From positions 62,001 through 126,000 of the forward strand of contig DAIMDW010000009.1 in the NCBI GenBank assembly GCA_036725605.1: a stretch of DNA of 64,000 bases, written 5' to 3'. Source of the DNA: CALBTQ01 sp036725605 (GTDB lineage: Bacteria; Lernaellota; Lernaellaia; Lernaellales; Lernaellaceae). Position numbers and translations under genes: made by a program. The notes under the pieces were generated by a model. That model worked only from the letters and a program-made list of their open reading frames with translations. It was not told the origin of the DNA and ran no database searches. Positions 61,838-64,000 of this stretch are shown here, in pieces; the stretch's first letter is position 1, and each line of letters opens with the position of its first letter.

Positions 61838-62986
61838 GTGCCGCCGATCTATCTCGATTACAACGCCACCACGCCCATCGACCCCGAGGTGCTCGCCGCG
61901 CTGGAAACCGCGCTGCGCGAGCAGTGGGGCAATCCGTCCAGCGAGCACGTGTTCGGCCAGACGGCCAAGGGGCTCATCGAGCGCGCGCGGGCGCAGGTGG
62001 CCGCGCTGGTGGGCGCCGACCCGGACGAGATCGTCTTCACCGGCGGCGGCACCGAGGCCAACAACCACGCCATCCGCGGCGTCGCCATGGCCCGGCGCGA
62101 CCTCGGCCGGCACCTGGTGACCACGGCGATCGAGCATCCGGCGGTCAGCGAGGTGATGGCCTTTCTCGCGCGCGAGGGGTGGGAGGTGACCGTCGTGCCG
62201 GTCGACGAATACGGCCGGGTGAACCTCGAGCACGTCGCCGCCGCCATGCGCGACGACACCGTGCTGGTCAGCGCGATGCACGCCAACAACGAAATCGGCA
62301 CGGTGCTGCCCATCGAGCAGATCGCCGACATCGCCCACGCCCACGGCGCGCTGATGCACACCGACGCGGCGCAGTCGCTGGGCAAGATCCCCGTGCGTGT
62401 GCGCGAGTTGGGCGTCGACCTGCTCAGCGTCGCCGGACACAAGCTCTACGCGCCCAAAGGCGTCGGCGCGCTCTACGTCAAGACCGGCACGCCGCTGGAC
62501 AATCTCGTTTTCGGCGCCGGTCACGAAGCCGGCCGCCGGCCGGGCACGGAAAACACGCCGTACCTCGTCGCCCTGGGCCTGGCCGCGAAAATCGCCCTGC
62601 GCGATCTGCCGCAAAACATGGCCCACTACGCGGCGATGCGCGACCGTCTGCGCGACGCGCTGCTCGCCCGGCTGCCGGAAGAAGTCGTGCGCGTCAACAG
62701 CCTCGACGGCGCGCAGTGCCTGCCCAACACGCTTTCGATCGGTTTCGCCGATTGCGAGGGCGACCGTTTGCTGCGTGCGCTGCCCGATATCGCCGCCAGC
62801 ACCGGCGCGGCCTGTCACGCGGGCGGCGTGGCGCTTTCGCCGATTCTCCAGGCGCTGCGCATTCCGCTGAAATTCGCCAAGGGCACGCTGCGCCTGACCA
62901 CCGGCCGCGACACGACCGCCGCCGACGTCGACCGCGCCGCGTCGCTCGTTGCCGATAAAGTGTTGGAGATCCTGCGTCGTCAGTGA
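61838..62986 (+). CDS. nifS: Cysteine desulfurase (NifS/IscS family)
   Basis: 382 aa with a GTG start (AAAGGAG upstream). It begins PPIYLDYNATTPIDP. PLP lysine K202 in SVAGHKLYAPKG, the stacking His in AIEHPAV and the PLP Asp/Gln in MHTDAAQSLGK are present. The catalytic Cys326 lies in STGAACHAGG, where most IscS proteins read SSGSACSS; C-H is seen in some related desulfurases. It frees sulfur from cysteine for iron-sulfur clusters or tRNA thiolation. No iscU follows. The 3' end overlaps the convergent gene by 7 bp. Confidence 0.93.
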   Translation: MPPIYLDYNATTPIDPEVLAALETALREQWGNPSSEHVFGQTAKGLIERARAQVAALVGADPDEIVFTGGGTEANNHAIRGVAMARRDLGRHLVTTAIEHPAVSEVMAFLAREGWEVTVVPVDEYGRVNLEHVAAAMRDDTVLVSAMHANNEIGTVLPIEQIADIAHAHGALMHTDAAQSLGKIPVRVRELGVDLLSVAGHKLYAPKGVGALYVKTGTPLDNLVFGAGHEAGRRPGTENTPYLVALGLAAKIALRDLPQNMAHYAAMRDRLRDALLARLPEEVVRVNSLDGAQCLPNTLSIGFADCEGDRLLRALPDIAASTGAACHAGGVALSPILQALRIPLKFAKGTLRLTTGRDTTAADVDRAASLVADKVLEILRRQ

Positions 62987-63684
62987 CGCTGGCGATGATC
63001 CTGGCCGCCGCGTCGTTGGTGCAGTTCGAAGGCCACGCGCCCGATCCAGGGGAAGAGAATCGGATCGTTTTTGTATTGCGCCGCGTAATTTTCCAGAATT
63101 TGATTGTCGCTCCGCTCCTCGCCGGTCAACTGCCCCAGAATGTCGTACAACGTCGACAGCCGTTCGCGATGCTGCGCGATGCCCCGCGCGAACAGGGTGA
63201 GATTCTCGCGGCTGAACGCCTCGCGGTTGGTTTCCAGCAGCATCTGCCGATCCGCGGCGAACACCGATTCGGGCGGCGCTTCGTCGCCCCCGCCCAGATG
63301 TTTGATCGCCTCGGCCGCGCCCGCTTCGGCGATGCGCAGCAGGTTGTCGGCCGCCGCGCGCGACAGCTCCACCGCGCCGACCTGCACGTATTCCAGATAA
63401 AACCGCGCCAGGTGCGCGTACTGCACGATGTCCAGAATTTCCGACGGCCGGTCGGTCGGGTTGAGCGGACCGTCGCGGGTGTCGCCCGCGTCGAAGAACG
63501 TGGAGATGTCGTATTCACGCTCGCCGGTCGCCCCGCACGATTCGCACTGCACGCGCACGATCGCATGCGGTGTGCCCTCGACGTCCACGACCGTCTTGCC
63601 GACTTGCGTCACGGTCCCGCCGCAGGCGCAGCCGGCCAGCATGATGTCCAGCGTGATTTCCAGGTCGGAGTGGGCGCGCACCAT
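62980..63684 (-). CDS. Unknown protein with Cys-x-Cys / Cys-x2-Cys motif
   Basis: 234 aa. The first 60 residues contain C-A-C-G-G and, 28 residues later, C-E-S-C-G, which looks like a zinc ribbon (VRVQCESCGATGEREYD). The rest is helical: LDIVQYAHLARFYLEYV, AAADNLLRIAEAGAAEAIKHLG, then FARGIAQHRERLSTLYDILG. No known family is recognised. The ATG overlaps the stop of the upstream alpha/beta hydrolase (TGATG), so the two are coupled. Confidence 0.8.
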   Translation of the reverse strand: MVRAHSDLEITLDIMLAGCACGGTVTQVGKTVVDVEGTPHAIVRVQCESCGATGEREYDISTFFDAGDTRDGPLNPTDRPSEILDIVQYAHLARFYLEYVQVGAVELSRAAADNLLRIAEAGAAEAIKHLGGGDEAPPESVFAADRQMLLETNREAFSRENLTLFARGIAQHRERLSTLYDILGQLTGEERSDNQILENYAAQYKNDPILFPWIGRVAFELHQRRGGQDHRQRH

Positions 63685-64000
63685 CAGGCGCTCTTGGCTT
63701 GCGGCTTGGCCTTCACCACCGGGTAGTAGTCGCTGAAATGATCCAGCAGCCAGCGTTCCAGACGCAGGTTGGTCAGTTGCGGCATTTCGATCGGCGCGGT
63801 GTGGCTGCCGCGCGGAACGGTCAAAATCTCGCTGCCTTCAATCATCTGGTGCATCTTGTCGCTCAGCCAGCCGGGCGTGAACGTGTCGCGCTCGCCGGCG
63901 ATGATCAGCGTGGGCACTTTGATCTCCGGGAGGAACTCCTCGGCGGTGTGGCGCGCGGCGTAATCGAGCATCTTGGCGAACATCCGCAAATCGATTTTGC
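63684..64000 (-). CDS. Alpha/beta hydrolase, C-terminal part (5' end outside window)
   Basis: The frame is open to the window edge, so only the last 105 or so residues are seen. Typical C-terminal half of an alpha/beta hydrolase: VPTLIIAGERDTFTPGWLSDKM (catalytic Asp), then IEGSEILTVPRGSHTAPIEMP (catalytic His). The nucleophile Ser lies outside. It ends in KPQAKSA. It overlaps the start of the Cys-motif gene, with which it forms an operon. Confidence 0.85.
   Translation of the reverse strand, partial: KIDLRMFAKMLDYAARHTAEEFLPEIKVPTLIIAGERDTFTPGWLSDKMHQMIEGSEILTVPRGSHTAPIEMPQLTNLRLERWLLDHFSDYYPVVKAKPQAKSA

Overview
The window is a high-GC Gram-negative bacterial chromosome segment from a draft or metagenome assembly (one 100-base run of N). 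Gram-negative features include many lipoprotein signal peptides, a YidC with a large periplasmic domain, a TRAP transporter with its TAtT lipoprotein, and a predicted outer-membrane barrel. PilZ and HD-GYP proteins, FG-GAP proteins and lipoproteins with very long Asp runs fit a deltaproteobacterial-type lineage (Myxococcota or a related candidate phylum). This placement is inference; no rRNA gene is present.

Layout. 1-1141: two tandem lipoproteins sharing an undescribed WPG/DRYRI domain (the first is cut by the window edge). 1228-5674: an operon of a radical SAM/SPASM protein and two Tat-exported WD40 lipoproteins with identical Cys-rich C-terminal tails; this is the best candidate for an undescribed modification system. 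6036-11002: GT-C glycosyltransferase, clan-A glycosidase, glycerol-3-phosphate dehydrogenase. 11064-12134: M28 peptidase with an Asp-rich tail ending in GCGC. About 12205-16375: an AT-rich island with a PilZ/PAS/GAF histidine kinase, a receiver protein and a membrane coiled-coil protein. 16372-21356: TRAP transporter operon (TAtT-P-Q-M), divergent from an L-2-hydroxyglutarate oxidase-like gene. 21415-29293: HU, a secreted ComEC-like hydrolase, MscS, a lipid-hydrolase-like MBL protein, TetR, an unknown gene, and a CRTAC1/UnbV-type lipoprotein. 29418-36323: quinone oxidoreductase, SCP2 protein, class III aminotransferase, two paralogous FG-GAP-like lipoproteins. 36483-36828: a 132-bp tandem repeat broken by the assembly gap. 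36905-40273: khpB-yidC-yidD-rnpA-rpmH. 40525-45298: an Asp-rich lipoprotein, TAP-like hydrolase, M18 aminopeptidase, GT2. 45621-49019: a probable c-di-GMP signalling operon (TPR lipoprotein, PilZ, degenerate HD-GYP, HAMP, 42-aa membrane microprotein). 49439-51428: groES-groEL. 51548-58024: lipoprotein, outer-membrane protein, methyltransferase, SGNH hydrolase, GH2. 58485-64000: secreted proteins, cysteine desulfurase, an unknown Cys-motif protein and an alpha/beta hydrolase cut by the window end.

Common themes. Ten secreted proteins carry long Asp runs, either just after a lipidated Cys (a stalk) or at the extreme C-terminus followed by GCGC or SGCA. At least two families of hairpin-rich dispersed repeats sit between genes. 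GC content is visibly uneven: the 12.2-16.4 kb island is strongly AT-rich, and the central parts of the WD40 genes and one FG-GAP gene are moderately so.
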